From positions 1 to 5,973 of the forward strand of contig CALFXV010000104.1 in assembly GCA_937957775.1 (NCBI GenBank): a stretch of 5,973 nucleotides of DNA, given 5' to 3'. Below the pieces are notes generated by a model that saw only the letters and a list, made by a program, of their open reading frames with translations, was not told where the DNA came from and did not search any database. This DNA comes from an uncultured Methylotenera sp. Its GTDB lineage: Bacteria; Pseudomonadota; Gammaproteobacteria; Burkholderiales; Methylophilaceae. Position numbers and translations under genes: made by a program. Of the stretch, positions 5,731 to 5,973 are shown one piece after another. How positions within the stretch are numbered: position 1 is the first letter of the stretch; every line of letters begins with the position of its first letter.

Positions 5731-5973
5731 TTACGCTTTTCTGCGTTTCCACCAGAAATAAAAGCCCGCTATCATCATGGCCAATGGAAGCAAATACTGG
5801 AAGCCATGGAACACTGTCCAAGCCACCAAGCGACCGCTATCGGAATCGGGAATGGTGACGTTGATGTCTTTTAATGGCATAGGCTGTATGGTGATAAGTT
5901 GATCGTCGCCGGCCAACCAGTTGATGATGTTCACGCCTAAATCAAAGTTGCCGCCATTGGTAATAAAGGTATT
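5731..5973 (-). CDS. GldG-family ABC transporter auxiliary protein, C-terminal end
   Basis: The last 80 codons of a larger gene whose start lies beyond the right edge; the frame is open from 5973 to the TAA at 5731-5733, and the GTG at 5934 is internal. Visible residues 6-31, NGGNFDLGVNIINWLAGDD followed by QLITIQP, match the end of the extracytoplasmic domain in GldG-type proteins (annotated as the auxiliary component of an uncharacterised ABC transport system linked to gliding in Bacteroidetes), where GN-x-D-x-x-x-N-x-x-x-WLAGDD is typical. A C-terminal membrane segment follows (about 53-75, TVFHGFQYLLPLAMMIAGFYFWW), ending in the basic tail KRRKA, which points to a cytoplasmic C-terminus. 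It is the first of three minus-strand genes, with DUF4340 next and mutM last. In proteobacteria such proteins need not have anything to do with gliding; the substrate is unknown. Only the tail is seen, so the assignment is good but not certain. Confidence 0.8.
   Translation of the reverse strand, partial: NTFITNGGNFDLGVNIINWLAGDDQLITIQPMPLKDINVTIPDSDSGRLVAWTVFHGFQYLLPLAMMIAGFYFWWKRRKA

Noticed and set aside
1..5973. CRISPR arrays, tRNA or rRNA genes, insertion sequences, prophage or toxin-antitoxin genes.
   Set aside because: I found no regularly spaced repeats, cloverleaf segments, transposase motifs or terminal inverted repeats; the window is packed with housekeeping genes.

Overview
The window carries core chromosomal genes of a proteobacterium, most likely a gammaproteobacterium. 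Evidence for this is an RpoH-type heat-shock sigma factor, the ubiE-ubiJ-ubiB ubiquinone trio preceded by a DUF971 gene, and a GTAG-headed REP-like hairpin of the kind common in gammaproteobacterial genomes. Base composition looks moderate, around 50% G+C by eye. A methanotroph-like (Methylococcales) source is a guess that the sequence alone does not settle.

Left part, plus strand: the window opens inside rpoH, near the conserved RpoH box, and rpoH ends at 450. A strong intrinsic terminator (467-495) closes that transcript. A plausible sigma-70 promoter (537-565) then starts a compact four-gene run, 596-3902: DUF971 protein, UbiE, UbiJ, UbiB, with gaps of only 11, 13 and 1 nt. Together these serve late ubiquinone (and possibly menaquinone) biosynthesis. 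UbiE is the C-methyltransferase, UbiJ the lipid-binding SCP2-domain scaffold of the soluble Ubi complex, and UbiB the membrane-anchored atypical kinase/ATPase. The DUF971 protein has no firmly assigned role.

Right part, minus strand, convergent with ubiB: reading right to left there is the C-terminal end of a GldG-family ABC-transporter auxiliary protein (running off the right edge), a membrane-anchored DUF4340 protein, and mutM (Fpg DNA glycosylase), whose ATG lies 4 nt after the DUF4340 stop. The REP-like hairpin sits in the 54-nt gap between the first two genes. The 33-nt gap between the converging ubiB and mutM stops contains a small 15-bp-period tandem repeat that creates a second in-frame stop for ubiB, and no convincing terminator.

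I see no clearly new system. The most interesting points are the REP-like hairpin inside an operon, the DUF971 gene locked to the ubiquinone genes, the GldG/DUF4340/mutM arrangement, and the repeat at the short-ended ubiB terminus. Every stretch of the window is either coding or an intergenic gap shorter than 150 bases.
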